Shown one piece after another: positions 1-9,358 of a DNA stretch of 64,000 nt. Every line of letters starts with the position of its first letter. The first letter of the stretch is position 1. Made by a program: the position numbers and the translations under genes. Origin of the DNA: Eriocheir sinensis (taxonomy: Eukaryota; Arthropoda; Malacostraca; Decapoda; Varunidae); contig NW_026110540.1 of assembly GCF_024679095.1 (NCBI RefSeq), forward strand, positions 10,001-74,000, in the 5' to 3' direction. A model generated the notes under the pieces. That model did not search any database, was not told the DNA's origin, and saw only the letters and a program-made list of their open reading frames with translations.

Positions 1-533
1 GTCGAGCTGGTCGACAATGAGAGCTGGAGACGGGCCTGGCGGTCCTGAAGCGGCCATCTTCTCCCAATGGCCCACATGGCGTCCTTCGATGTCGTTGTGG
101 ACTCCCTGATGCAGGGAGGACAAGAAGGAGCGCAGGTTGAGGTTCCTCTCCCTTGCCATGCGCCACAGGACGGGTTCAGCACCTCCTGGAGTTCCTGGCG
201 GCCTCAGACCTGACCTTGCAGGGCACAGGTGCCAGGAGGGCACAACCTGGCCAACACCATCTTGCCGCACATCAGCAGGTCCCTCTTCAACTGTTTCCTG
301 GTGCTAATTTCTCCAAGGACGGACCTCAGAAGCGAGGAAGAACAAGGCCTTGAAGCAGCCGACCGGCAGGAAGAGGAGCAGTATCGAGGAGGGCAGGAAG
401 GAGACGGCGAGGAACAGGGACGTATGTCCAGGAAACTGACCGGGGCCCACAAGTCATAGGGAAAAAGGATAAAGTTATTGTTCAGGGACGAGGCCAGATA
501 GCCGGAAAAGACGTGCTGCGGCAATAGTGACAT
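1..533 (-). pseudogene. Possible degraded exon, GC-rich, hydrophobic
   Basis: This GC-rich stretch stands out from the AT-rich DNA that follows it. On the minus strand an open frame from 533 to 204 begins with a hydrophobic segment (about residues 10-35, containing NNNFILFPYDLWAPVSF). A second frame further downstream reads another hydrophobic run (LFLAVSFLPSSILLLFLPV), so the two would join only through a frameshift. A hydrophobic hairpin at a protein N-terminus is typical of some lipid-droplet or ER proteins, and the first segment loosely recalls AUP1-type proteins, but this is a weak resemblance from memory. No start context, splice sites or longer homology were established. It may equally be an unknown repeat. 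Confidence 0.15.
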
Positions 534-1054
534 CGGAATTCAACCAAAATAAGTTGTGATTGTATATAGAAAATGAATATTTTGCTTTGTTGAGTAAAAT
601 TAAGATGTTTCTGCATGCTTTCCTCAAGTATTAAGTTTCTAATGTGAAAATTAAGTGATTTATTAGATGTTAAAAATTGCACTAAATAAAAAAAAATAAG
701 TAGCTATTTCGGGCAAAAACTTATAAGATATGCTAAATATTGCTATTGATTCTGAAAATATAAGTGATTATCTCTGCATTTGGTGATGTTTGTGCATCTA
801 GCGTAAAATCTGAGGATTTTATAGCCTTTTTAAGTTTTGTTATACTTATATAAAAAACAATTAATCGGGATTTTATTAGGGAACGACTTTGAATTTTTTG
901 ATACCGCTGCTCATGGAGACTCATATATGCCTAAGGGAGGTGCCTGTTTTAGTTTCAGGTCGCTAGCTGCTTTGGTTTTGAAAATATTTAAATTTTAAAT
1001 TTTTGAAAATCGGCCCCCTGCGAATCGGCCCCGCGCCCCGTTTCCCGTCAAGAG
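534..1054. other. AT-rich spacer, nothing recognised
   Basis: AT-rich sequence with only short frames in all directions. Near 1008-1035 it turns GC-rich with two close copies of the phrase CGAATCGGCCCC. The right edge runs into the truncated LTR of the gypsy element without a visible target-site duplication. Confidence 0.5.
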
Positions 1055-1067
1055 ATTGTGAAGTCTA

Positions 1068-1257
1068 TGGTTACAGTATATTTTAGATCATACAAGAACA
1101 TGTAGCAAAAATATATGCGAGTTGGAACACTTCCTGCCTGAGTGTTCGTCCGCGCCCCGCGGGGCGTGGACGGCTCGCCTTGCTCCCCGCCCCCCTGCTC
1201 GCTCCTCCCGGAGCCTTCTAGAGGCACATGGACGCTGGGGAAGCTTCCAGCACAACA
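1068..1257 (-). repeat. Partial 3' LTR of the gypsy element
   Basis: This segment repeats 6650-6839 in direct orientation with few differences, from TTACAGTATATTTTAG through the GC-rich GCCCCGCGGGGCG palindrome to the terminal AGCACAACA. In element orientation it starts TGTTGTGCT, the outer U3 end. The TATA box, R and U5 present in the other LTR are absent here: upstream of about 1055 the similarity stops. The copy is therefore truncated and lacks the polyadenylation end of the LTR. Confidence 0.9.
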
Positions 1258-1272
1258 CTATCTCGCCCTCTT
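1258..1272 (-). promoter_or_regulatory. Polypurine tract of the gypsy element
   Basis: On the minus strand the purine-rich sequence AAGAGGGCGAGATAG lies directly before the start of the 3' LTR (TGTTGTGC). Its position and composition fit the plus-strand primer of an LTR retrotransposon. It is interrupted by one T, so the exact primer limits are uncertain. Confidence 0.6.
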
Positions 1273-1322
1273 AATTGTGATCGTCCCGATCACACATTTA
1301 ACTATATACAAACATTAGAGAA

Positions 1323-2729
1323 TTAATCAAAAACATAACAATCGTCGTATCGCCGTGGACGCCTGCGTTGTCTCTGTCTTCTGTTCGTTGCCTCCTGCGC
1401 GTCTGTCTCCTGGTGCCCCTCGTCGTCGTCCGCTTCTTGGGGTGTCCCTGGAACATCTGCCGAAGCCGGGAGGTTATCTCCCTCGGCTGAAAGGTCCAGA
1501 AGGCCTATGTCGTCGTCGACCTCCTCTCGGTCCTGGACGTCCCTTGCGTTTTCGTCGGCTGCTGGTGTCTGTAGTTGTTCTAGGTGTAGTTTCCTGACCG
1601 TGGTACTCCATAGGCGGTTGACGTGGACAACTTTCGGCTTGGTCCTTTCCGTTCCCCGGATTCGGCAAGTTACGTCGGAGAGGCGTTCTAGCACAGTATA
1701 ACGGTCTTCCCAGGGGCTCTGTAACTTCGGAGACTGTCCTTTCTTCCTCTGCGGGTTGTAAAGCCAGACTTGGTCTCCTTCCTTGAAGTCAACGTGGCTT
1801 GCCCTCATATTGTTACTGCGCTTCATGGCCTCCCGGAGAACTTCAAGGCACCACGGACTTGATAGTGCACCTCTTCCAGCCGTTCCTCTAGTTGACGGGC
1901 AAACTGAGGTGTCCTTGAAGGCTTTCCCAGGAGGCCTTCCTGTCAGTAGGTCCACCGGCAATCGCAGCTCACGTCCAAACATCAGCTTTGCCGGTGAATA
2001 CCCCGTAGTCTCGTGGGCGGCAGACCTGTAGGTCATGAGGAGCGCAGGCAGCTTCTGATCCCATGAAGACTGATCATTGTTGCACTGCTTGGCCAACTCC
2101 TGGCCCAACGTCCAATTAAACCTCTCCACCATTCCATCTGACTGTGGGTGCAGAGGGGTGGTCCGGGTCTTCTTGACAACAAGGAGCTTGCAGCAATCAG
2201 CAAGGACTGTTGACTCAACATTCCTTCCCTGGTCGGAATGGAGCTCGTTAGGCACACCGAAGCGACAGAAGAACTCCTCCACCAATACCTTAGCGATGGT
2301 AGTGGCTTCCTGGTCAGGGATGGCGTAGGCTTCCGGCCACTTGGTGAAGTAATCCATTGTGACGCAGATGTACCTATTTCCGTTCGTCGTCAGAGGCAAG
2401 GGTCCTGCTATATCCACTGCCACCCGTTCCATGGGGGCTCCAACCTGGTATAGTTGCAATGGGGCACGGTGACGCTTCTTGGGGCCCTTCATTGCACAGC
2501 ACACCTCACACGCGTGACACCATTCTTCCACGTCCTTCCTCATGCCAACCCAGTAGAACCTTTGGCGCAGGCGACTCAGTGTCTTCTTTACCCCAAGGTG
2601 TCCGCTGGTGATGCTGTCGTGCATTTCTTTCAAGACGCCTTCCCGGGACTTCATAGGTAGCACCGTGGACCAGTAGTGGTCAAGACCATCATGAGAGACC
2701 CAACGTCGCTGCAACACCCCGTTGTCCAT
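1323..2729 (-). CDS. Gypsy pol C-terminal part: integrase, uninterrupted frame of 468 aa
   Basis: This is the only pol domain of the element with an unbroken frame. The N-terminal zinc-binding region shows H-H-C-C spacing (HDSITSGH at about residue 37, then CHACEVC). The catalytic core has the DDE triad: D in VDIAGPLP, D in HSDQGRN, E in DGMVERFN. A C-terminal chromatin- or DNA-binding region of GPY/F type follows (from EGDQVWLYNP to KVVHVNRLW). The tail is acidic, then arginine-rich. The protein would insert element DNA into the host genome in the nucleus. The first methionine is only where the frame opens; natural integrase is cut from a polyprotein, and the RNase H frame upstream is lost by a frameshift near 2785. 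Stop codons flank an otherwise normal integrase length. Confidence 0.92.
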   Translation of the reverse strand: MDNGVLQRRWVSHDGLDHYWSTVLPMKSREGVLKEMHDSITSGHLGVKKTLSRLRQRFYWVGMRKDVEEWCHACEVCCAMKGPKKRHRAPLQLYQVGAPMERVAVDIAGPLPLTTNGNRYICVTMDYFTKWPEAYAIPDQEATTIAKVLVEEFFCRFGVPNELHSDQGRNVESTVLADCCKLLVVKKTRTTPLHPQSDGMVERFNWTLGQELAKQCNNDQSSWDQKLPALLMTYRSAAHETTGYSPAKLMFGRELRLPVDLLTGRPPGKAFKDTSVCPSTRGTAGRGALSSPWCLEVLREAMKRSNNMRASHVDFKEGDQVWLYNPQRKKGQSPKLQSPWEDRYTVLERLSDVTCRIRGTERTKPKVVHVNRLWSTTVRKLHLEQLQTPAADENARDVQDREEVDDDIGLLDLSAEGDNLPASADVPGTPQEADDDEGHQETDAQEATNRRQRQRRRPRRYDDCYVFD

Positions 2730-2783
2730 CCGAAGAGTGTCCCACTGAGTCCAGTAATTCTTGGTGGTAGGGCTTTCTCGAGA

Positions 2784-3209
2784 TTACTTCCACCCAGGTC
2801 GCGTTGACGATTGACTCAGCCACTCCATAATTGGTCTCAGATCTCGGTCCTCCTGCTGCAGTTTTCCCATGTCTTCCCATGGCACTTCCGCTGTCTGTTC
2901 CACTGTAGTGCGGCGGCACATATTCTGGACGCTTTCCCTCTGGAGGCAGTGTTGACACTCAGGTAGGCAGGGGCGCCGGCTCAAGCTGTCCGCGTTACCG
3001 TGTGTTAGCCCAGATCGGTGCACAATAGTGTAGTGATGTTGCTCTAGTTTACCTATCCAGCGAGCAAGCTGGCCCTCAGGGTTTTTCAGTGACTTCAACC
3101 ACCGCAATGCAGCGTGATCCGTGCGGATGGTGAAAGTTGCACCGTACAGGTAAGCATGGAAAAAGTCAAGGCTCTTGACTACTGCCAGGAGTTCTTCCGG
3201 GTCACGCAA
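2784..3209 (-). pseudogene. Gypsy pol: RNase H region, frame-broken
   Basis: The 141-aa frame carries the RNase H signature of gypsy elements: EELLAVVKSLDFFHAYLYG, then FTIRTDHAALRWL, then a stretch on ARWIGKLEQ and HGNADSLSRRP. The RNase H would degrade the RNA strand during reverse transcription. The upstream part that links it to the RT palm (KKLTPAEKKL region, about 3210-3330) is readable in another frame, and the frame ends at 2784 before integrase, so at least two indels separate it from its neighbours. The first residue is not a real start. Confidence 0.85.
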
Positions 3210-3478
3210 TAGTTTTTTCTCGGCTGGGGTGAGCTTCTTGCTGAAGTAGGTGAGTACGGGCGAGCTGATGAGGGCCTCCTTGAGCTTCTCAAAGGCAACC
3301 TGAGTTTCCGCTGTCCACTCAAACTTGCGCCCCTTCTTCGTCAGGAGGTGCAGGGGTGTAGCAATCGTAGCGAAGCCTTTACAAACCTGCGGGAGTATGA
3401 GCGCAACCCGAGGAAGCTCCGAAGCTCCTTCACGTTGGTGGTGTCGGCCAGTCCCTCACCGCAGCCACCTTCTCAGGA

Positions 3479-4505
3479 TCAGTGCGTACTCCAGCCTCGC
3501 TCACGATGTGTCCCAAGTATTGACCTCCCTTTGAATAGGCAGCATTTCTTCGGGCTGAGCTTAAGGTGTGCAGCTCTAAACCGGGCGAAAACCTCTGATA
3601 GCCTTTCTATCTCCTGCTCGAAGGTCTGGCCAAAGACAATCACGTCGTCGAGGTAGATGAGTGCCGTCTTCCAGTGAAGTCCCTCCAGCACCCTCTCCAT
3701 CAGCCGCTCGAACGTGGCCGGCGCGTTGCAGAGGCCAAAGGGCATAACCTTAAACTTCCACAGGCCTTTACAGTAGGAGAAGGCTGTTTTCTTTGTCCTG
3801 CTCCGCCATTTTGACTTGGTGATACCCAGACTTCATATCCAGTGTTGTAAACCAATTGGAGCCCACCAAAGCGTTGAGCGTGTCGTCGATCCGTGGGAGT
3901 GGGTATAAATCCTTGATGGTGAGATCGTTGAGGGCTCGGTAGTCCACGCAGCACCTGAGGGAACCGTCCTTTTTCCTGACGAGCACTACAGCAGACGCTC
4001 ACGGGCTGCTGGACCGCTCGATTAACCCCTGTTGCCGGAGATCATCCATCACCTCATCCATCTCCTTGCGACGGGCTGGTGCCATCCTTCGAGGAGCTTG
4101 CTTTACTGGGCGATGGCTACCTGTGTCGATGTGGTGCTCTACCAGGTCCGTACACCCCAAGTCCAGATCTTCTGTGGAAAACACATCTACATTCCTCACG
4201 AGAAGCTCCCTGAGCTGTTCCACTTGGGGCTCCTTTAGACACTGGGAGCTCCTGCCAAACAGGTCGCGCAGGTAGTAGGGCAGCTCCTCCTGGGTCTTCG
4301 TCAGGGTTCTCCTGCAGACACAGGTTCTCGGTTCCTGGTCGATCTCTTGGCACAACCCCACCATGGTCCCTTGTTCTATTTTCTTTGGGCTGAAGGAGAC
4401 ATTGGCCACGACGACAGGCACTTCCCCTGCAGACGGGTCTACCATAGTACGGCCTACAATCACACCGTTTTCTACCAGGCATCGACTTCCACCTCTACCA
4501 CACAC
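3479..4505 (-). pseudogene. Gypsy pol: reverse transcriptase region, frame-broken
   Basis: The RT domain is spread over three frames. 4505-3999 holds the stretch before the palm (protease-RT linker, VKQAPRRMAPARRKEMDEV). 3986-3768 holds motifs 2-3 (VRKKDGSLRCCVDYRALN, then the catalytic-A region TTLDMKSGYHQVKM). 3745-3479 holds motif 4 (MPFGLCNAPATFERLM) and the catalytic YLDDV box. Frame changes fall near 3995, 3765 and 3490. All main catalytic aspartates are visible, so damage is by small indels rather than loss of domains. The enzyme would copy element RNA into cDNA in the cytoplasmic particle. Confidence 0.9.
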
Positions 4506-4508
4506 AGG

Positions 4509-4925
4509 CTAGCCGGGGGCACCTGTAATTTGACAAGGTAACAGCATCTCTGACCTCGGAGGAATAATGGTAGTGCGCTTGACTGTCACTGCAGCTGGCA
4601 GGCCCTCCTTGTTTACAGTCGTCAGTGGCACCCTTCTTCCTCCTACAGTCAGCTGCTTAGCGCGGAAGTCCAGCTCGCGCCTGTGGGAGACAAGATAATC
4701 CATACCTAGGATGCAGGGGCCGTCCATATTAGCTACGTAGACAGAGAGGAACTCTTCTTTCCTCCGGGCTCAAACTTCACGTCCCCTGGGCCTCTGAGCT
4801 CTGCGTAGTGTCCTGTGACTCCGCACAGTTGATGCGGCGTCTTAGGAAGCCGACGATGACTCACCACGTCAGGCCGCACCAGTGTAAGCGTTCCGAGCCT
4901 GTGTCGACGACCACAGGCCACAACA
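4509..4925 (-). pseudogene. Gypsy retropepsin (aspartic protease) region
   Basis: The catalytic DTGSE is readable near 4900 (VVVDTGSER), and the second hallmark ILGMDYL lies near 4690 in the 72-aa frame 4727-4509, close to the expected spacing for a retropepsin of about 100 residues. The two motifs are in different frames, with shifts near 4890 and 4745. The protease would cut the Gag-Pol polyprotein. It lies between the gag zinc knuckles and RT, as in other Ty3/gypsy elements. Confidence 0.8.
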
Positions 4926-5040
4926 CTCCGTCAACCTTTTGCCTCCACTTGGCAGCTTGTCATGGTGGTTCTCCTGCACACTGATATCTTCGGGGCATGT
5001 ACAGGACAGACTGGTCGTTGCCCCCGTGAACCAGTCCTCC

Positions 5041-6360
5041 TTAGTTTCCCGAGTGGTGGTCCCTCGCCGGGGGCACAGTTTTCCGACACTCATTCTTCCA
5101 GTGCCCCTTTTCTCCACAGGTCCAGCACTTGGGTCCTTCCCTGGGCTTCTTCTTAGCGCCACCTTCATATTCCTTCTTCCTCTTATAGCATTCGTTCTCC
5201 TTGTGCCCAACCTTCTCGCAGTACCAGCACGTTCCTTGGAACCTGTCTGTGTCGCTGACAGCGCCCTTTCGTGCCCTAAAGCCAGAAGTCGAGTCGTCCC
5301 TGAAGCTTGACATGACACGTGCCAGAGCTTCCTGCATTGATGTTGGCTTAGCTTGGTTCACTTGTATCTTCAGCTGAGGGCTGTCCAGGGCATCGATGAA
5401 TTGATCACGTAGCAAAACCGTCAGCAGGTCAGGGGTGGCACCTGGGCATCCCTTGTGCGCCATGCTCAAGGTCCTGAGCGAGTTCCTGAAGAGACTCGCC
5501 GCGCCTCCTGTTGCGGGTTCTGAACCTAACCCTGAAGAGCTCGTTCTGGTGCTTGGTCCCATATCGTTGCTCCAGCGCCTGTGCCAGCCCGCTGTAGCTG
5601 CCTTTGTCGCATTGTCGAGCTGAGCAAGGACCTCCAGCGCCGCCCCTTTCAGGCTAGTGGCCAGCTGTACCTCGCACTCTTGGTCATCTCATCCGTTCCG
5701 AGCTGCCAACAGCTCAAACTGAGCGCGGTAAGTCTCCCAGGAGACCTTGCCATCAAACTCCTGAGGCTTCTTTCTAACAGGCGAACCCAGCAGACTCATG
5801 GGGCTGGCGGAACTTCTTGCGGGGATAAACTCAGGCGAAACAGGGCTCAAACTACCCCGGACTTGCGTAGGAGAAGCATCTTGGGTACAACTAGCCCCTG
5901 CAGGCACTGGCTGTCCGTTTCCAGCCAAGCAGTCTTCAAGGGCCTTCACTCTGTCACTTACTTCTAATATTTCTTTGTGTGTCGTCTCCCGTACCACCTC
6001 CATCTCTTGTTGAAGATTCGTGTGTTCTTTCTTCACTTCTATCAGGCGTTGTCCCAAGTTCGTGGTCACATCAGTCATTTCTCTTCGCACTGACTCACTT
6101 CCATCTTGTACTGCTTTTAGCTGTAGCTGTAATCCTATGAAGCGATCTTCTAGCTGTTCTTTGAGTTCTTGGAGTGTTCCTTCTTGTTGTTGCTGTGCTC
6201 TTTCTTGTTGTTGCTGTGCTCTTTCTTGTTGTTCTTTGAGTTCTTGGTGTGCTCTTTCTTGTTGTTCTTTGAGTTCTTGGAGTGTTCTTTCTTGTTGTTG
6301 CTGTGCTCTTTCTTGTTTCTCCCCCTGTAGTCTCTAGGCTTCCAAAAGTTCAGTCAACAT
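5041..6360 (-). pseudogene. Gypsy gag: coiled coil, capsid-like region and two CCHC knuckles
   Basis: The frame opens with ATG at 6358-6360. Codon 9 (6334-6336) is a TAG. A Q/E-rich, heptad-like repeated segment follows (about residues 12-75, units such as ERAQQQQ and TLQELKEQQ), probably a coiled coil, then the ORF continues from 6090 to an in-frame TGA at 5689 within the conserved capsid-like region (before it: FELLAARNG). Further frame changes occur near 5590 and 5460. The C-terminal frame 5562-5041 carries two CCHC zinc knuckles (CWYCEKVGHKENEC and CWTCGEKGHWKNEC) for RNA binding. Gag would form the particle that packages element RNA. The stops make it non-functional as read. Confidence 0.88.
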
Positions 6361-6417
6361 GTCGTCCCTCTGGGCAGCTTGGGAACGAGTCTCAATGGCG
6401 AAAAAAACAAATGGCTA

Positions 6418-6431
6418 CACTCCTGACACCA
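6418..6431 (-). promoter_or_regulatory. Primer-binding site of the gypsy element
   Basis: On the minus strand TGGTGTCAGGAGTG begins two bases after the 5' LTR ends in CATAACA. A TGG start adjacent to the LTR is the rule for a tRNA 3' end primer, and TGGTGTCAG-type sites are common in animal gypsy elements. The priming tRNA was not identified. Confidence 0.7.
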
Positions 6432-6432
6432 G

Positions 6433-6839
6433 TGTTATGCCGGACGTATTACTTGGGCTCCGTGTCGCCGTCACAAGACTCCGTGGGAGGGAGATATGTA
6501 AACACTTTGCACAACTTCTGTAGTTTAATATTCTTCCTTAGTAGTACACTTCACTCTTGACTCTTCACTGGCCACTAGCTTACTATGACTCGGACTGGGG
6601 CTCTCTCGCCCTCTTCTCCTATATATATCCAGAACAGTACAGTCTAGAATGTTACAGTATATTTTAGATCATACAAGAACATGTAGCAAAAATATATGCG
6701 AGTTGTCAACACTTTCCGCCTGGCGTCTGGCTGCGCCCCGCGGGGCGCGGACGGCTCGCCTTGCTCCCCGCCCCCCTGCTTGCTCCTCCCGGAGCCTTCT
6801 AGAGGCACATGGACACCGGGGGAAGCTTCCAGCACAACA
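6433..6839 (-). repeat. 5' LTR of the gypsy element, 407 bp
   Basis: In element orientation it runs from TGTTGTGCTGG (6839) to CGGCATAACA (6433), with short inverted ends TGTT/AACA. Its U3 half matches the partial LTR at 1068-1257. A TATA-like GGATATATATAGG lies at about 6618-6631, so the promoter and start of R are downstream of that. The inner edge abuts the primer-binding site. The outer edge at 6839 joins unrelated DNA. Confidence 0.85.
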
Positions 6840-7249
6840 GTATTTTATGGAACGGCAAGGCTGCCGCCAAAACAGTCGCGAAGACCGTCAGGAAGACCGT
6901 CGGCCAACTCCTTGGCAACTGTCGGCCAGCTAGTCGGCCAACCAGTTGACAGACAATCTGGAAGACTGTCGTCAAGACCGTCAAGACTGTCGGCCAATCG
7001 ATCGGCAGATTCGTGGTTGTCATAGACATGGCGCATTTAAAAAATCTACCGTTGAAACTCGTCTTGATACTAGTTGGCAGCATGCCGTAGACATTCTGCC
7101 AACTAGTTGGCCGAATGTCCCAGACAGTCGGTAATCATGGTAGCCGACACCAAGACGCCAAAAAATTCTTGGAGCGTGGGAGCCGACTTTGTCAATGCAG
7201 TAGTCGCTGGTTGTCTTGTTCAGAGTCGGTACAGTGTGAACGGGCTTAA
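6840..7249. repeat. Partial MITE copy A (TTAA family), right half
   Basis: From about 7090 to 7249 this matches the right half of the complete MITE at 7250-7584: the same 14-bp palindrome GCCAACTAGTTGGC (7098-7111), then CAGACAGTCGG, TCTTGGAGCGTGGGA and the terminal CAGTGTGAACGGGCTTAA. Upstream, 6849-7010 is full of GTCGGCCA-like motifs but I find no left terminal repeat, so the copy is 5' incomplete. It shares the TTAA at 7246-7249 with copy B. Confidence 0.65.
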
Positions 7250-7584
7250 AGCCCCGTTCACACTGTGCCGACTTTGGGCTTCGACTACCCACGACTCTAG
7301 GGTACACGAGGTCTTGGGTGTTGATGTGAAAGGGTCGGCCTTGTCATGAAAGAGGTCTTGAGACTGTTGCTGAATGGTACGCTGACGTCGTGACGGGAGT
7401 CTGAGTCGTGAGGGTTAGCACGACATGCTGCCAACTAGTTGGCTGAATGTTCCAGACAGTCGGCAAGACACCGTATCCAAGATCAATAAAATCTCCCTCC
7501 CCTTCTTAGAGCGTGGGAACCAACTTGTCAAATGGAAAAGTCGCTGGTTGTCGTGACCCAGAGTCGGCACAGTGTGAACGGGGC
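7250..7584. mobile_element. 335-bp MITE with TTAA target duplication (copy B)
   Basis: Terminal inverted repeats begin AGCCCCGTTCACACTGTGCC on the left and match the complement of the right end for about 30 bp. TTAA flanks the element at 7246-7249 and 7585-7588. There is no coding capacity. The TTAA site suggests mobilisation by a piggyBac-like or other TTAA-specific transposase, but the family is not identified. It sits in a SINE whose body contains TTAA at the corresponding place (51051-51056 in the full SINE copy). Confidence 0.75.
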
Positions 7585-8480
7585 TTAAGATCACCCACAT
7601 GCTGTCCAGAAGACCACCTATCAACCCGGACTCTAGAAGAAACCGTCGAAGTGAATCAAGAATGAGTTCCGGGGGCATCATGAACCAACAGAGCTGGGCG
7701 CGTTACTGATATCGGTAGTCCGGTACCGCCTCCGCACCTCGAACACATATAGTCCGTACTTCCGCGCCTAAAATTTTCACTGTTCCGGTACTGCACCTCC
7801 GCACCTCCGGTACCGTACCAAAACTATTAAAGCGCGCCTGAAAAATCTAGTCCGTACCTTAAAAAAGAAATACAAGGCAATACTGCAGCATTATTATTAT
7901 CATTATTATTATTATTATTACCATTATTTTGTTATCATTATTTTTAACGCATAGAATCTCCACCACCTGAAGTAAAGTAACTACTTTACACTCATCATAA
8001 TTATCATACCTCAGTACACATGCAACATCGGGCCGTAAATCTGAATGAGTGACGTCACCAAGTGGCGGGAAAACATGCCCTGCAGCACAGACCGCGTAAA
8101 CGACCGGAAGTATTATTGCAGAGCGCGGACTGTTTGTCGTTTTCATTTTTTATCCTTGAAAACCTCAGGTGCGGAGGTACGGACTTAAATACCGCTGTTC
8201 CGCACCTGTTACTTCCGCACTTTTGAAAACTTTCCGCATTTCGGACCTCCGCACTGTTTAAAGGTCCGCAGGTCCGAGGAGCGGAGGTGCGGACAGAGGT
8301 ATGGAAGTGCCCAGCTCTGTGAACCAACCATAACTGGCGCCACTATAGAAATTGGCTGTGCCATGACGGGCTTGGGCCGACCACCAGGGCCCTGAAGAAA
8401 GCCTACTGGTGCTACAGGCGGAGATGTAAAAAAAAATAATAAATAAATAAATAAATGAATAAAAAAAAATAAAAAAAAAA
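7585..8480 (+). mobile_element. tRNA-derived SINE, copy 1, interrupted by a hAT MITE
   Basis: 7589-7688 and 8328-8430 together match the SINE body seen at 50943-51320 (ACATGCTGTCC.GAAGACCACC, TCAACCCGGACTCTAGA, GGGGGCA.CATGA.CCAA, GGGCTTGGGCCGACCA). The A-rich tail with (AAATA)n extends to about 8480. The tRNA head is missing: the element begins at the TTAA next to the MITE. Insertion of the hAT element at 7689-8319 splits it and duplicates 8 bp. Confidence 0.8.
7689..8319. mobile_element. Non-autonomous hAT element (MITE), 631 bp
   Basis: The ends are inverted (CAGAGCTGGGC at 7689-7699 and GCCCAGCTCTG at 8309-8319). The flanks are an exact 8-bp duplication, TGAACCAA, at 7681-7688 and 8320-8327. 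CAG-type ends with an 8-bp duplication are diagnostic of the hAT superfamily. The interior has no transposase frame; it holds repeated CCGCACCTCC/GGAGGTGCGG motifs in both orientations and a short (ATT)n at about 7890-7930. The perfect duplication suggests a comparatively recent insertion. Confidence 0.9.
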
Positions 8481-9001
8481 TCCGCACGTAGCTATCCAAA
8501 ACCTTTCAATGTCGACTCCCTCACTTCGCCTCCGAACCGTCTCACTTAGGCAGTCCATCAAATAGGGTCCTTCACTGAGCTCGACCTGCCATCTGGTGGC
8601 CCTTCTGAAGCCTCTACCAGAGCCAAACCAACGGTCAGCTAAGGTCCAGCGAGGCTTAACTGACATCTTTCTGTACTAAACTAGCAACATATTTGAGTTG
8701 TAATGGTCAGTATCATGTTTACATAAAAATATCGGAGTACTGTACATTATTCATGTCGCAATAATGAAGATTGTTGGCAAAATAAGAGCATTCATCGATA
8801 TATCCTGCAACACTCCATCCCGCGGTTAATAGGAATGCATTTGTGCGGACTCGTGGGTAAACATTTCCTTCAAGTTTCATACAAGTAGTGGTTGAAGGTG
8901 TTGAAAATTTTCCCACTCAACATGTCTCCGGATGGCACGTCCCAGCCTTACACACGATGCATTCCTCTGTCTCTCCCATCAGAGCACGGGAGGTTGTTTA
9001 C
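8481..9001. other. Unassigned DNA between SINE and LINE A fragment
   Basis: About 520 bp with only short frames and no similarity to other parts of the window that I can see. The first 170 bp are GC-richer. Nothing could be named. Confidence 0.4.
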
Positions 9002-9358
9002 ACTTTTTTTTTTGCAGCAAAGGAGACGGCTCAAGGGCAACAAAAAAGTGCAGAAAGAAAAAAAAAAAATAGCCCGATACTCACCGCTCCCATCATAGAC
9101 AAAAGTAAAGAGTGGCCAAAAGAGAGATCAATTTCGGGTGGAGAGGTGTCTTCATACACTCTTCTTGAAGGAGGTCAAGCCATAGACAGGAGGAAATGCA
9201 GACAAAGGAAGACTGTTCCAGAGTTTACCAATGTAAGGGATGAAAGAGTGAAGATGCTGGTTAACTCTTCCATAAGGGGTTTGGACAGTATAGGGATGAG
9301 CAAGAGTAGAAAGTTGAGTGCAGCGGGGCCGCGGGAGTGGGGGAGTCATGCAGTTAGT
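9002..9358 (-). mobile_element. LINE A, 3' fragment (copy A1)
   Basis: Starting at a poly(T) run, the minus strand matches the 3' end of the LINE at 22636-25961: the CTTGAGCCG.CTCC tail motif, then the C-terminal coding part (ORF on the complement at 9152-9349 with [19 protein letters not shown]). It is truncated at about 9358. Confidence 0.85.

Larger units (their letters stand above)
1055..6839 (-). mobile_element. Ty3/gypsy LTR retrotransposon, degenerate, 3' LTR truncated
   Basis: The minus strand reads LTR, primer-binding site, gag, protease, reverse transcriptase, RNase H, integrase, polypurine tract, partial LTR. This pol order (RT and RNase H before integrase) defines Ty3/gypsy (Metaviridae) elements. 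The 5' LTR is at 6433-6839. Only its first ~190 bp (U3 side) are repeated at 1068-1257, so the outer part of the 3' LTR is missing. No matching target-site duplication is visible outside 1055 and 6839, as expected after truncation. The coding region is interrupted in gag, protease and RT, while the integrase frame is uninterrupted. I infer a dead copy of a fairly young family, because long coding blocks remain readable. Confidence 0.93.

Noticed and set aside
1068..6839. Target-site duplication of the gypsy element
   Set aside because: Flanking bases (AGTCTA on the left, GTATTT on the right) do not match; the 3' LTR is truncated, so none is expected.
6799..7083. 94-codon minus-strand frame rich in LPRSWPTVF
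   Set aside because: Explained by GTCGGCCA-rich MITE-related repeats next to the LTR.
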